A DNA stretch of 64,000 nt from Apostichopus japonicus (taxonomy: Eukaryota > Echinodermata > Holothuroidea > Aspidochirotida > Stichopodidae), in contig NC_092572.1 in assembly GCF_037975245.1 (NCBI RefSeq), positions 4,857,501-4,921,500 on the forward strand, given 5' to 3'. The notes under the pieces are model-generated. The model worked only from the letters and a program-made list of their open reading frames with translations. It searched no databases and had not been told where the DNA came from. This document shows, piece after piece, positions 24,201-35,100 of the stretch (the first letter of the stretch is position 1; each line of letters opens with the position of its first letter). Made by a program: the position numbers and the translations under genes.

Positions 24201-27200
24201 AAGATTTCACACTTGAACAGTGTTTAAAAGATGTCATAGTGCATTTCCTACAAGATTTTTTATTCACTTAATATTGTAATGATAATAATAACGATAACCA
24301 TAATGATAATGATGTTCCATAATGAAGTGTACACTAACTGTATGCAACATATTGTGACGTTGTTTGAAAGTAAAATATATGTAGCAAATGTATCCATACA
24401 GGATCAGAGTAATAATTGCAGTCATAATAAATATGGAAATAGACATCGGTGTTTGACTAAGAAAGTATGAGTACCAAGTCGTTAGTTCAACAAATGAGCA
24501 CAATGAGTATTAAGGGTACGGCAAAATGTACTCATGTGCTAATACAGACTCCGGTACTACAATGTTAAACATCCTTGTTGTCAAACATAAATTGGAGCGA
24601 TATAAAATACCTCTGCTCCCTTTGCTTACCTATACAGATAGGCCTCAAGGTATATGGGCAAATCTGCTTTTACCTCATAACATAGAAAAACTTGTTTACC
24701 AGCATAAATGGCAGAATAATATCTAGTAGGGATGAAATTTAATAGAGATTGAATCACAAGTACTAGGTCTAAGCATGTTAATTTTACATGGATGTATTGC
24801 CTATATCTGTTTGTTTCATTAATACTATTGTTGTTTTCCATCAAGAATAATTTGCAAATTTTAGAAGAAATTCCGTTCCTATTCCAAAAAGAAGGAAACT
24901 TGCCTTTGAAGATACTATTTAAGGAGGTAATGCCCATGTCCTGGAAATATACAGGAGAGGAAAAAGGAAAGGTGATGACCTCTGATTTCTTTCATGTTGA
25001 CCAATAAACACAGGTTTTTATTCATGTCTAGCTTTGGAATGACTGCATTCTTAACCAGCCTGTGTTTTGTAAATCTTTTGTTAATGTTGTTTAAATTCAT
25101 CATGCTTTCCACAAAGAATTATGATCATGAAGTGTTGTATGTTATGGAACGTTTGATGTATCATGCTATGTCATTCTTAACTCTGGATTTGGAATTGATT
25201 CTGTAACATGTATTTATATCCAAAGAAAAGTATTACGTTGGTTTTCATGGCTTGCATTGTTTTAAGCTCATTTGGCATGACCATCCAATAGAGCTAATGC
25301 CATAGCAAGGTGCATCTATCTGTCTGTAAATTTTTTGAAAGGTTGTTGCTTTCAGTCCATTTGCCCAAACCTGATAAAGATGTCCAAGTTGCTGCCCATG
25401 TCAGGGGCTCCATAAGCCTTACGTCTAAATTGGAGTAGGGCAAAGTTCATTTGAGGTTAAGGCAGGTACAAAGATAAAAACCTTTTAATGCTTCTCCTCC
25501 TTGGGTGTAATTCTGATCGTTTAAGTTTGGAGTTTATGGAGTAGTCGGTTGATGAGTGGGCACAAAAGTGTTACAAGGATAGGAGGCCAAAGGATGTTTT
25601 AATAAATAATTACAGAAAGTGAAATATTTTTCAAATGAATCTTCTCTATTTGGAATTAATATCATGACGCCAAATAGCAATAATCAATAATGTAAGGTCA
25701 AAGGTCATATGCAGCTATTAGCAACCAAAAGTAAGCATTCTTCAAACCTGCATATCTCCTAGATGCTTGTTCATATTTTCAGAAACGTTGATTTAAACAG
25801 TGATATCCCCAAACTTGCTACATAGGTAGGGAACCCCCCTCATCCCACCCTCTCCATGTTGTGCATGCCGTTGTGAGGTGGCACAATATTCAGTACAGCA
25901 GAATAATTCAGGGCATATCACATTGCACCAAAGCATTGTTGGCAGAATAAGATAAGTTACGCCCAGCGGTCAAATTGTGCCCCAGTTTGATGTGAGTTAA
26001 ATTGAAATTATTTTCAAGGGACGTTTATTGTAAGAACTCTTCCATAGGAATGGACTTAATTCAATCTGTGACTAAGTTGTTCTACATTAAGAGTTTTTTG
26101 CAATGCAGTGGACAGATTCCGAAAAGAAAACAATTGTCTGCACATATTTGGAGCCTTTTGGTGGGAAATGAGGGTAAGGGCAAATATTTCCCAGTGAAGC
26201 TGACCATTTTACCTCCAAAGGAAATATTTACTTTGATAGTTTCAGACAGGCTCCTATAATCTGAAGAGGACAAACAGTAGTATCTCAAATCGGTTTGCTA
26301 TCTGTGTACACAAAGAGAAGATGGTTTTTGAAACTTTATAGTCTTAAAATGTAGTCACTTTGCCAAAGTCTCTCTTTGAAAGCTGGTATTGTTGAGGGAA
26401 GCACAAACATAACTGTCACTTCAGAATAATAAATATTTGTGTTTAACATATTTAGAATAAAGCAACCTTCCCTTATCACATGACTAACAATTAATTTCAG
26501 CTGCAGATAATTCCTTTCTTGAACGTAGCAGCCAACGTGGACTGTCGGTGTTCATTTGTCTTTATGAAGGTTGGAGAAGAAGAATGTATTTTAGACTTTG
26601 AAGCTACTCAGGAAGATCCAGTACATTTGATTGTCCAGTTGAAGGTTTGTAAACATTTATAGATTCATTTTGCTGTTAAATTATCACTTGACAATATTAT
26701 CAGCTGTCTTTGTGAATTCTTTTACTTTTGTTGGTTAAGTTACACATTTACTTAAATATAAAACTATTGAATATGTTCCGCCTCAGTGCATGCACATCAA
26801 TGAAGAACAACGTATATTTTCATTCAGTAAGCAATTAAGGCTATAAAGTATTATTCTAATAATTATGCTATGATCTATGTATGCTTGAAGTAAGGTCTTT
26901 AACTACACATATTGTTATCACACCCTAACCCATAGTGTTATGGGAATGAGATATTTTACCCTATTAACCTTTTTGGTTCGTTGCTGGAAGCAAAGGAATA
27001 TATTACGTCAGGTTAGCGTGTGGTTGGTGTGTGTGTGACACCCTAGCTTTTAACATGATTTTACAAGATAGGTAACTTCTGCAGTTCTCATATTTTGATC
27101 TTGGCTTCCCCATGTTTAGTGCAAGAATTGTAATGTTTTTGGTGGAGGTCATTTGTGGTCAGCAGAGGGCAAAATGTGAAATCTAAAATTTCCAGAACCT

Positions 27201-28382
27201 GAACATCAAAGGAGGTTATACATGCATGGTAGGATATCCATTTTTAGTGTAAAGTTTTAGAGACTTTGGAGTAGGTCACAGTTCATTTAAGGTCACCAGG
27301 GGTCAAAATTTGAAATCTTTATATACATAATGTCTCCCAATAGAGAACTGTATTGGTTCTCATACTTAGCATTTGTCTTTCATATATTGAGTACAAGAAC
27401 CATATTAGTTTGAGTGGAGGGCAAAAGTCATTTGGGGTCAACTGAGGTCCAAATGTCAAATATTAAAAATACTGTATCTTGAGAATTTTTCCTTCAAAAA
27501 TAGAAAAATACAAACTTTCTAAAGGTCAGGTCTCAATGAAGATGTAAGACTTATTCTGATTTGACTTCCCCATATGTAGTAGAACCTATTTGCAGTTTTA
27601 TTTGGAGGTCAAAGGTCAGCTTAGGTACATGCAATATGGACTTAAGCCAGGGTCAGCTGGCAAACAAATCTTGTGCTGAAGATGTAATGTAAAGGCAAGT
27701 AACCACTGGGAAGGGTTTCCCTCCGGTTGAGATAACCATTTGTCAAAGTATAACAATATTTAAGAATGGTAAATCTGAAAACTTGGATAAGTTTCATAAG
27801 TGCGTGTGGATTCATTCTGGAATCTTAAATCCTTGTAAGCACATGTTTTTGGAGTTTACAGTGATAGTTCCTGTTTTATGACGTTGACCTCTGGTGAACT
27901 CAAGGACCTTTGACCTCTGTACAGATTGATAGGATTCAAAATATGGGTAACTTCAGCAGTAAAGTTTGCCTGAACTTATGTATCCTTTCAGTTGTACTCC
28001 AATCGTAAAGGTTGATTGAATTTGCTCAAGTGCAATAATAAAAAAAGTGGGGGGTCTTTTGAGGTCAACAGTGGTCAAAGTATGAAAATCTTGTGAATTT
28101 ACCAGTGGTCAAAACTTTCAATCTTGTCTACAGTGTTGCATTAAATATAATTAATTGTGGCATATAAGGATAACTTTTAAGCCCAATTATGGTTACTTTT
28201 TTACTAGTTAATATCGTAATACTCTGTGTCTAGCCTCATTTCAACATATATAATTGCAGGACGTTTCAGCATCATCCCTCTCAGGCATTTCTGTGCCACC
28301 ACAGGCAGCAGATGTCCCACACCCAAAGAAGAGACGATTAAATGAATCTACAGTTGCAGCAATGGTAAAGTTCAGATATCAA

Positions 28383-28462
<80 letters not shown>

Positions 28463-31400
28463 CTTCACTTGAATAAAGAAACATTAATTTGTGACTTGAT
28501 TTGACTTGCAAGAAAATCAAATGACTTGTGATAGACTTGACCTGCTGAAATAAAATTTACCTGTGACTTGCCTTGAATTGAGACACATTGACTGGTGTAA
28601 AGTAGTCACGTGACTTGGATACAACGCTGGATATCAAACTTTAAAGTGAAGGTCCATGTTTAACATATCTATGTAGGATTTTCCTGTTTTCTGATATTAG
28701 GATGGAGTGGAAGATTATGCAGCTCTCAGTTATCATAATGTAGTCGATGCGGGACTATCTCAGTCACCAAAGAAGACTTGTGCTGAAAGTCTAACTGTCA
28801 AACAACCCCTAGTTAACATTGATTTGGAAGTCAGAACAGAAATGTTCAGGGTAATAATTTACATACACAAGATTATGCTGTCTTGGCAAACATTCTTTTT
28901 AGAGCATATTACACAAATTAATGTTTAGTGAAATACTATATACAAACAAAATGTTCAATCAATCAGCTAAACATTTTCCCTAGATACGAATCATATGAGC
29001 TTTCTGGTTCTCAACTATCTCCTTTTCCATTTCTTTCTCACAGAATCCTTCTTTACCATCTCATCAAGCAATCAGAGGAGAAGCCAAAGGGAACCCAGTA
29101 GAAGCTGAAGCAATGACAATAGATAGCGAAGTAGTGAAAAATCAAACTCTGCTGGTAAGTATTAGTGAGTGAGAACTCCCAAATACGATTCATGACTTTT
29201 GAATCAGCGATTTCTAAATGACTGATTCAGACTGACTGCTAAATTGAGACAATCGTAATTGATAACATGTTTTTTTCAGTCACTTGAAGCCGACATTTAG
29301 ACATTACTGAAAGCTATATTTGCTAGACTAAGGTTTCATGTTGAATACATATAACATCTATAAACATCCCACAAAATATCAGAAAGTACACATAAATTAT
29401 TGCCCTATGTGCTTCCTTTTGTTTTTAAGAAGTAATAGCATGCATATTAATGAGAAAGCGAAGCATATTAACAATAATACTATTGCAATATAAATGTTTG
29501 TTATCTTTCATATTTGGCATGTTTGTATTGTTAGTAAGTGTTTATGCGCTTGTGTTATTAAATTATTGAAAAAAGGCTGAAACCATTATGCAAATGGTAG
29601 ATGGGATTTGATGTTACTTTATAGCTTCTGCTGCCAAATTGGAAAATTCTTTTGAAAGTTTATCAGTAGGTAGTGCATGAAATTATTAGAAAAAGCTATT
29701 TATTTTGGAACCAAAAATCATATCTGAGACAAACTTTGACGTATTTTGCCTTATTTGCCTGAAACACTCACATGAGGTTACACCAAAATGTCAACCACAG
29801 TCTTGCAGTACCTATGTTACATGGTTGCTGATCTTAGCATTGTATTGAAGGTGTTTAGAAGGACGTTGTGCATCTGACGTATTCTCAATTACCACATGCA
29901 GTGCTGCAGGAGCCACTGTCATACTTAACTGAACAATGATGTAACAGTTTGTGCTAATGTGACAGTGGTAACTGATATGTTCCGTACCTGGCATTAAAGG
30001 CTTAATTTTAACATGGAACTGCAACGGTCTAGACAGCTTGGATTGTTCTCTTGAAAAGAATAATATTGCTTTATTTTGTTGTCCCACAAAACATATATAC
30101 ACAATAATGGAATCTTTTAAAGTTTTGCAAGGAACAATGTTCAGTTTGTTGGGATTGACTTTAATGTTATAATGGCGTAATCTACATCAATCTGTTATAT
30201 TTGTAAGCGATTATGTAATATATGCTCTGTGTGGAAAATGTCCGCCAGCCAAAAACCATTAAATAATAACCACCTGAAATACCTAGAAAAATACCTGTCT
30301 TAACAGATAAAGTATTAACTACAAGCACATCGGTAGTATTGAGATTCTGCAGCATTTTTCCTGTATGCTTTCAGTTTCCTGTGTCAACCCTTCATCTGAG
30401 TTTACCACTCTTTTTCTCATTAACACCTGTTTGACAATTTTTGTTTGCAAATCTGTGTCTATTAAATTATGTGTCTATTTGTGTCAAAGTCACACTTTTC
30501 GCACAAAATTGCTGCTGTTACCATGGACAATTGTAGCTTTTGTCAAGCATATTAATGATTTGATGTGGCAAAATGAAATGATAGCCCTTTAACTGTGTAG
30601 TACACAACTAATTTTCATTAAAAGTATATGATATGAGCATTTGCCTCATTATTGTTCTAGCTTTTAACCATCCACTGAGGTTTTTATATGGATTAGCTCA
30701 ATTTCAATTGGAATCATGAGATAGTATCAGAACAATGAAACGAAACATTTTGTTCTTTTGTTATTTCAAGAACTTGTCAGGAACTTTTTCCAAAGAATGG
30801 CGGGATGTGGGAAGAAAACTGAAGCTTGATGAGACAGACCTTGACAACATAGAGGCGGATAACAAAAGTAAGGGACAAAAAGAAGTGGTTTACCAGCTGC
30901 TGTTACTATGGAAACGGAAAAATGGGATGGAAGCAACAAAAAAAACACTGAGAGACGCTCTTAAAGCAGCTAATCGAAAGGACCTGTCCGATTATCTTCT
31001 CAATAGGGAACAATGTGGAACAACGTCAGGTAAGTCAAAGACAACAAAACCATGAGATCATTATGGAAGATTATGTTTTTCTTGTGTTATATTTACACAA
31101 TACAGTTGTGCATTCTATAGCCAACATAATATGAAAAGGAAATTAGCCTGTAGAAAGAACAATTAACATTACGTATAAAAAACCGACATTCAGCAATAAG
31201 CTCAATGTAAGTCTTTAAGCAATTTTCCATGGAAGCATGAGAAGCAAAACAATGTGCAGATTGTCAAATAGCAAGCAGCTGCAATTGTCATTGAATATTA
31301 GATTATTAAGTTACTATTATAATAGTACTGCAGTTTCCTTCAATAAAACAACACTTATATGAGTCTTACTGTTGTTTGGAAGGATTTAAACTTTGATTTC

Positions 31401-31570
31401 CACTTTCGAATGACCAGGCAATTGTTTTACATTTCTGTATGATCTTATTTGAAAGCTCTTCTTGGAATTTTAATTCTACTTTAGAGGTTATTCTATAAGT
31501 AAAAACAGGAAATAACCCTACACATTTATATCCGTGATATTGCCATATCTTACACCTCACAGATGATTGA
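14984..31570 (+). CDS. DED-DED-NACHT-ZU5-UPA-Death domain protein (NLR-like, 16 exons)
   Basis: Exons: 14978-15248 (ATG 14984), 15646-15945, 17136-18859, 19191-19393, 19800-19876, 20757-20818, 21009-21069, 22114-22431, 23090-23302, 24865-24971, 26501-26644, 28260-28364, 28701-28850, 29044-29154, 30771-31029, 31563-31570. Every junction is GT-AG and phase-consistent, giving 4,107 nt (1,368 residues plus stop). Domains: DED 1-88, DED 89-188, NACHT about 265-650 (Walker A GHPGSGKT 272-279; Walker B VYIILDGLEEY 344-354; sensor-like VIITARTD 380-387; FLHKLIQEWFAANYLA 624-639), a weakly leucine-rich segment 764-877, ZU5 about 908-1040, UPA about 1041-1158, a Ser/Pro linker with PKKRRL 1180-1185, and Death domain 1281-1366. 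From family knowledge, NACHT drives nucleotide-dependent oligomerisation, DED and DD recruit death-fold adaptors and caspases, and ZU5-UPA can self-cleave. Inference: a cytosolic innate-immune or cell-death switch. No clear LRR sensor is seen. Reading through the last donor gives an alternative stop at 31053-31055. Confidence 0.88.
15646..15945 (+). CDS. Exon 2: second DED
   Basis: This 300-nt exon (acceptor AACATTTCAG, donor GAAG|GTATTG) is phase 1 at both ends. Residues 89-188 repeat the DED pattern, including LLKIDKMGIINPSDVSKL, which aligns with the equivalent loop-helix of the first DED. Tandem DEDs are the arrangement known from caspase-8/10 and FLIP prodomains. Confidence 0.78.
17136..18859 (+). 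CDS. Exon 3: NACHT domain
   Basis: The acceptor is CTTGTTTTAAAG and the donor AAAG|GTACAT. The exon encodes residues 189-763 and holds the whole NACHT module: P-loop GHPGSGKT (DNA about 17384-17407), Walker B with LDGLEEY, the sensor-1-like IITARTD, a DVPLLF segment like the GxP helical motif, and the NLR-typical QEWFAANYLALL of the helical domain. About 65 acidic, Ser-rich residues (about 544-609) are inserted before that last motif, which is unusual and probably a disordered loop. Confidence 0.93.
19191..19393 (+). CDS. Exon 4: post-NACHT segment
   Basis: The acceptor TCCTTTTTAG starts in phase 0 and the donor is ATT|GTAAGT. It encodes residues 764-830, helical and leucine-spaced (DKDYEDLLKFISNCKNVNAA), possibly a degenerate LRR-like or NLR-specific helical extension. 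No canonical LxxLxLxxN repeat is present. Confidence 0.8.
19800..19876 (+). CDS. Exon 5: post-NACHT segment
   Basis: A 77-nt exon, acceptor TTTAACCATAG, donor TTTTAG|GTACAG. Residues 831-856 include PPKDVTDDKILKALQSRNIL. The phase fits both neighbours. No family was recognised. Confidence 0.75.
20757..20818 (+). CDS. Exon 6: post-NACHT segment
   Basis: A 62-nt exon, acceptor GCTCTTTGCAG, donor GCCG|GTGAGA. Residues 857-877 include IGANAIHTLDVHTGKWP. Phase-consistent. Confidence 0.75.
21009..21069 (+). CDS. Exon 7: short linker
   Basis: A 61-nt exon, acceptor CTTCAACCAG, donor AAAG|GTAACT, encoding a polar linker (residues 878-897) before ZU5. It starts with an in-frame ATG, so an internal promoter could in theory make a ZU5-UPA-DD-only protein from here. 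Confidence 0.7.
22114..22431 (+). CDS. Exon 8: ZU5 domain, first part
   Basis: The acceptor ATATATAG is chosen over a nearby TTTTTTAG because only it keeps the phase. Residues 898-1003 hold the ZU5 signature: GGILEIPGTGVRLEIPTGAI, then VVVELLPDNLKLHQLAKLTL and PHC. The stretch YSSHHAKG near the end places two histidines (H1000, H1001) about 31 residues before the putative cleavage serine, similar to the spacing I recall for the catalytic histidine in NLRP1. Confidence 0.88.
23090..23302 (+). CDS. Exon 9: ZU5 end, predicted self-cleavage site, UPA start
   Basis: The acceptor is TTTTGATACAG. The donor CCAG|GTGAAA (23302) is chosen over CCG|GTGAGT (23313) because only it keeps the next exon open. 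Residues 1004-1074 contain MWRPKPNVLY, typical of late ZU5, then IESFSWETC at 1028-1036. The SFS codons are 23167-23175, predicting a break between F1031 and S1032. The first UPA strands (QIQVYAARNL) follow. Confidence 0.85.
24865..24971 (+). CDS. Exon 10: UPA domain, middle
   Basis: A 107-nt exon, acceptor TTGCAAATTTTAG, donor AAAG|GTGATG. Residues 1075-1110 include FLFQKEGNLPLKILF and WKYTGEEKGK, the beta-strand pattern expected of UPA. Phase fits exons 9 and 11. Confidence 0.78.
25695..25707 (+). promoter_or_regulatory. Perfect DR1 nuclear-receptor-like site
   Basis: AGGTCAAAGGTCA is a perfect direct repeat of AGGTCA with one spacer base, the classic DR1 for RXR/HNF4-type receptors. It is intronic and part of the repeat family above, so function is doubtful. 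Confidence 0.25.
26501..26644 (+). CDS. Exon 11: UPA domain, end
   Basis: A 144-nt phase-0 exon, acceptor TTAATTTCAG, donor GAAG|GTTTGT. Residues 1111-1158 end in beta-rich GEEECILDFEATQEDPVHLI, consistent with the last UPA strands. Confidence 0.82.
27100..28140. repeat. Intronic GGTCA-rich repeats
   Basis: The intron between exons 11 and 12 contains several degenerate copies, roughly 100-170 bp apart, of a unit with a GGAGGTCA-like start, a second GGTCA, a GGGGTCAAA-like core and an AAATNTTG-like end. Related blocks appear near 20.33 and 25.4-25.7 kb in other introns of the gene. It is probably an old intronic satellite or dispersed repeat. Confidence 0.5.
27606..27618 (+). promoter_or_regulatory. 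Second perfect DR1-like site
   Basis: A second exact AGGTCAAAGGTCA lies in the next intron, again inside the GGTCA-rich repeats. Two exact copies in one gene may simply reflect the repeat consensus. Confidence 0.25.
28260..28364 (+). CDS. Exon 12: linker with basic cluster
   Basis: A 105-nt phase-0 exon, acceptor TAATTGCAG, donor AATG|GTAAAG. Residues 1159-1193 are Ser/Pro/Ala-rich with PKKRRL at 1180-1185, a monopartite NLS-like cluster. A 70-bp TA microsatellite begins about 25 bp after the donor. Confidence 0.8.
28388..28459. repeat. TA microsatellite
   Basis: About 70 bp of alternating AT, with one ACAT interruption at the start, lie just after the exon 12 donor. The Tyr-Ile frames through it are not genes. 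Confidence 0.95.
28701..28850 (+). CDS. Exon 13: linker
   Basis: A 150-nt phase-0 exon, acceptor TTCTGATATTAG, donor CAGG|GTAATA. Residues 1194-1243 are polar (VEDYAALSYHNVVDAGLSQS) with no known fold; low complexity suggests a flexible tether. Confidence 0.78.
29044..29154 (+). CDS. Exon 14: linker
   Basis: A 111-nt phase-0 exon, acceptor TTTCTTTCTCACAG, donor GCTG|GTAAGT. Residues 1244-1280 form a Glu/Ala-rich linker immediately before the Death domain. Confidence 0.78.
30771..31029 (+). CDS. Exon 15: Death domain
   Basis: The acceptor is TTGTTATTTCAAG and the donor GTCAG|GTAAGT. Residues 1281-1366 have the Death-domain pattern: KEWRDVGRKLKLDETDLDNI, then VVYQLLLLWKRKNG, then LRDALKAANRKDLSDYLL, the six-helix pattern with the usual W in helix 1 and in LLLLW. 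If the donor is skipped the frame stops at 31053-31055. Confidence 0.92.
31563..31570 (+). CDS. Exon 16: terminal two codons and stop
   Basis: The acceptor CACCTCACAG is followed, in the phase required by exon 15, by Asp-Asp and TGA. This is a minimal coding end, and the alternative is the stop at 31053-31055 without splicing. The acceptor is weaker than the others. Confidence 0.5.
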
Positions 31571-32172
31571 GGAGAAAATGTCCGATATCCAGTCAGAGTA
31601 TTCTGGTCGTCGGAAAGAGGTGATCTACAAATACTACTGCTGCTGCTGTTTTGCCATAGTCCTCACAGAAGCGTCGGCATTCTCTTGTGTGCATACAAGA
31701 GATTTATAGACTAATAATCCGCTGGGTCGTCACTCCGCTACGGATGCAGCTGGCCGTAACATACTATCATGTACAACCGCCCTTTACTACACGAACACCT
31801 ACTGCTGGTGCTGCTGCATGCCTTCAATACCGTAGAACAACGCCATTTATAAAAATATCAACTATGAAAATACCGCAACGCGCATATTTAAAACTGAGGT
31901 TTCAATAAGGAGAAACGATCATGTTAAAGCTACTATTGAAAAATAGGTATAACCAAAGGGGGAAAATGTGTATTCTAGTATTATTTTATTCAATCAGAAT
32001 ATTACGATTTTGAACAAAACAGTGATGCTTGGTAGGGTTTGCCAAATGTTTGAATGTTCACAGACAATACAACTCGGAAACATTAAATTTGCGTTATTAA
32101 TATATATTCCATAAAAATAAACATGTATCATGTAATGTGTAATGTAATGTGTTGCTAAATCATGTTAATAAA
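31571..32172 (+). terminator. 3' UTR with two poly(A) signals
   Basis: AATAAA hexamers stand at about 32116-32121 and 32167-32172, each within an AATAAACATGTATC block. They are the first good poly(A) signals after the Death-domain gene's stop. Cleavage shortly after either would give a 3' UTR of 550-620 nt. Confidence 0.5.
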
Positions 32173-35100
32173 CATGTATCGTTGTCATTATGTGTCTGAT
32201 GGTCTACATGATGATGAGTGATACTACACATGCGAACTTGACGTAGCCTTGTGGTGAGTTCTATGACTGCAGTAAAAGGTATATTAGCCATTTTGTTTTG
32301 AACGTTGATTCCGTTCGTTTCCTGTTTCAGTTTTACTTGAGGGTGTACCCTTCATTGATCAGTAATGTAAACAATCCAAGAAATTGTATAAAATACGTTC
32401 AGTAACGAAATAAAGTTAGCTCAAAACTTCAGTTTATAGAGCTTTTCAGGCTTTAAAACCACATGGTGTTTATCAGTAAAACTTTTGATAGTTTCGAAGA
32501 CAAAATAGGTAACGTTTTTAAAATCAGATGGTTTAATCAAGTAAAGGTGTGGGACAGTTGTCGATTACGGTATGTATGACCAGTATCGTAATTTACAAAT
32601 CCACATGTATTTATTGGTAACGGTGTTGGATTGGTGTCGACGACCGAATGAACGAAGACAATATAAGTGTCATGCATTTTAAGTATAACATGGCGGGATA
32701 GGTGTCGACGACGGCATGAAGGAAACTGGACTGACAGCAGTGTTTCCGCAATTTACAGCATATCAATATTAATGTTGTTCTTTTTGTCACCACGCATGGC
32801 CCCATCCCTCTCATTTTTATGAAATTCTAAGAACTGAGAACTTTGACAGCAATGCAAACATTCCGAATGTATCAGATATCAAGGAGAAATCAACAAAAAG
32901 AGTATACTTGTCAAAGTGAAACCGCCACATAGCATTTGCTAACACTTACGTCACAGACCTCCTACTGTGATACAACTTCATTGCATAGATTTTTCAGTCA
33001 AAATAGGTTACATTAAATCAACCAAATCTCGAATTAGGGGTATGATATTGAGATCGGGTTTTCAACTAGCGGTGTGGAATTTATATCTCCTGAGTATAAG
33101 TTATTTTTAACTTATGATCGTTGAAAATGTGTACTCAAATTGGCTTTTCTCACATAGTAGGGAAACAATAGAATGCACTAACAAATGATGTAAAAATTAC
33201 ACACAACGTCAAAGTAGTTTTAAAAGAGAAGTATTTTAATTAAGTTTTTGACGTGTTTTTGTCACTTTTGACGCTTTTTGTCGGAATCTTTTGATTGTAT
33301 GTTTCATTAAGGTAACAACGTATTGCGTGGCAAAATGGGACTTAGTTGAGTGTCTGCCAGTGGAATTCATACAGAACAAACAATTGAAAGCAATTCCGAA
33401 AATACTCGAACGAACATTTAAGCTAAAAAAATGTAATTCTAGGTATTTAAATAACCAGTCATGTATAGCAAGTACGGACAAGTGGTAACTATACGAAAAA
33501 ACAAACTTAAGTTTTTTTTATAGAAGTAACGGTAACGTGCAAGCTTAGAACTCTGAAGTCACTTTCTTAAGAAACAATTGTTAATACTTCATATTGGGAA
33601 AAATTAATATAACCAATTAGGTACAAATAGACGCTTTCACTATTATTGTTTGTAACTGCTTACAGTAAAATGTAAAATCATCAATTTTTGCTCACATTCC
33701 TCTTCAACAATGTATGGACGTATACCTAATAGTTTTATAACAAGATGGACACTCTTTCTGACTTTCTTTCTTAACATGTACGTTTTAAGTACGTTCATTT
33801 CAGCTATTCAAATAGCTCGCACATGACTTGTACATAATGTTTTATAAAGAACGGTTCCTTCCTTTTTATATTTGAATACATTGTCATGATCGTGTAATAA
33901 AGTTTTGTATTGTGTTAGACAAGGGATCTTCTACCAGCGAGATTGCTTCAATTAAATAGATCAGAATAATGAATTGGAAAGGATGTAGTGTCCGCCAAAA
34001 AGTAATATATTGCTTTCTTTCATGTTAAAATGCTCAATTTCATCACTCATGTTGCATATTTTTGTGGATTTTGTGGAAAGATTTGCACGTTTTAAGTGTT
34101 CAGTGTTCATACCAACTAACCGATAGCCTATAACTATATTTACGCCTGTTTGAGCACTGTGTAGTAAATAATGTTAATAAAGATGTATGTTTTGTGTGTA
34201 AGGTTTACTAAATTATATAACGTCATTATTGTTTATAATTTACGGCAAGATAGTTACAATCTTTTAGACTGTCGCAATTGGTTGCATAATAATGCATTAA
34301 CATACATGATATTTTATGCAAAAGATTATATAAGTGCAGTTTGCACCCGGATGCCTTGGGTATTCAACTATCAATGCATTTTACGGGGAATAGTGGTAAA
34401 ACAGCGACACACGCAATATACATTAATGTTTCATTTTAATATGAGATGTTTGTTAAAGAGAAATAACTAAAATATCAATATGATATGGAGAGGGTGTTTG
34501 CTCATATGTCATCATCCTACTTTCAATCAGAGAACATTTTCTTAAAGCAATTGTTTTTCTTCAAAATGACGTTCTTGTCAATGATATTGACAAAAGTTTA
34601 AAATGAGAGATATAATTTAATTTAATTTCTTTGTATTTATTTAGGAGCAATCTCTATCACCATCTAGCATCATTATTCTAGTTATCCCTAATGTTATATA
34701 TCGTAGTGGAATATTGTTGTTTTTGTCTTCAGTAAAATAATGTAACTGATTCCATGGTTACGTAATAAAAGTTCCTAATTGTCATGAAAAATCATTGAAT
34801 AACTTTCAATAAAAGACAGATGCAAAAGAAATTGAAATGTTCTTAAATGATGTTATAATAAAGTATCTATGTTATAATTAATTGTGCACCAACTTTTTTT
34901 TTAAATTATAATTTAAACCCCCAGGACGATGTAGCATCTTGGCTCCTATAACAGAAATGATGGTTGGTAACCTGCGTACTGATTAACTATGATCTCACTG
35001 ATTGCAAAATTAAAGGTGCTTTGCAAGAACATCCAGTATGTTAAGATAGTCGCAGATATGCTACAAAGGCTATCCTTGTCACAACTTAGTAAAATTGATT

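Noticed and set aside
28338-28520. Tyr-Ile repeat frames on both strands (also at 52086-52271)
   Set aside because: They are translations of TA microsatellites.
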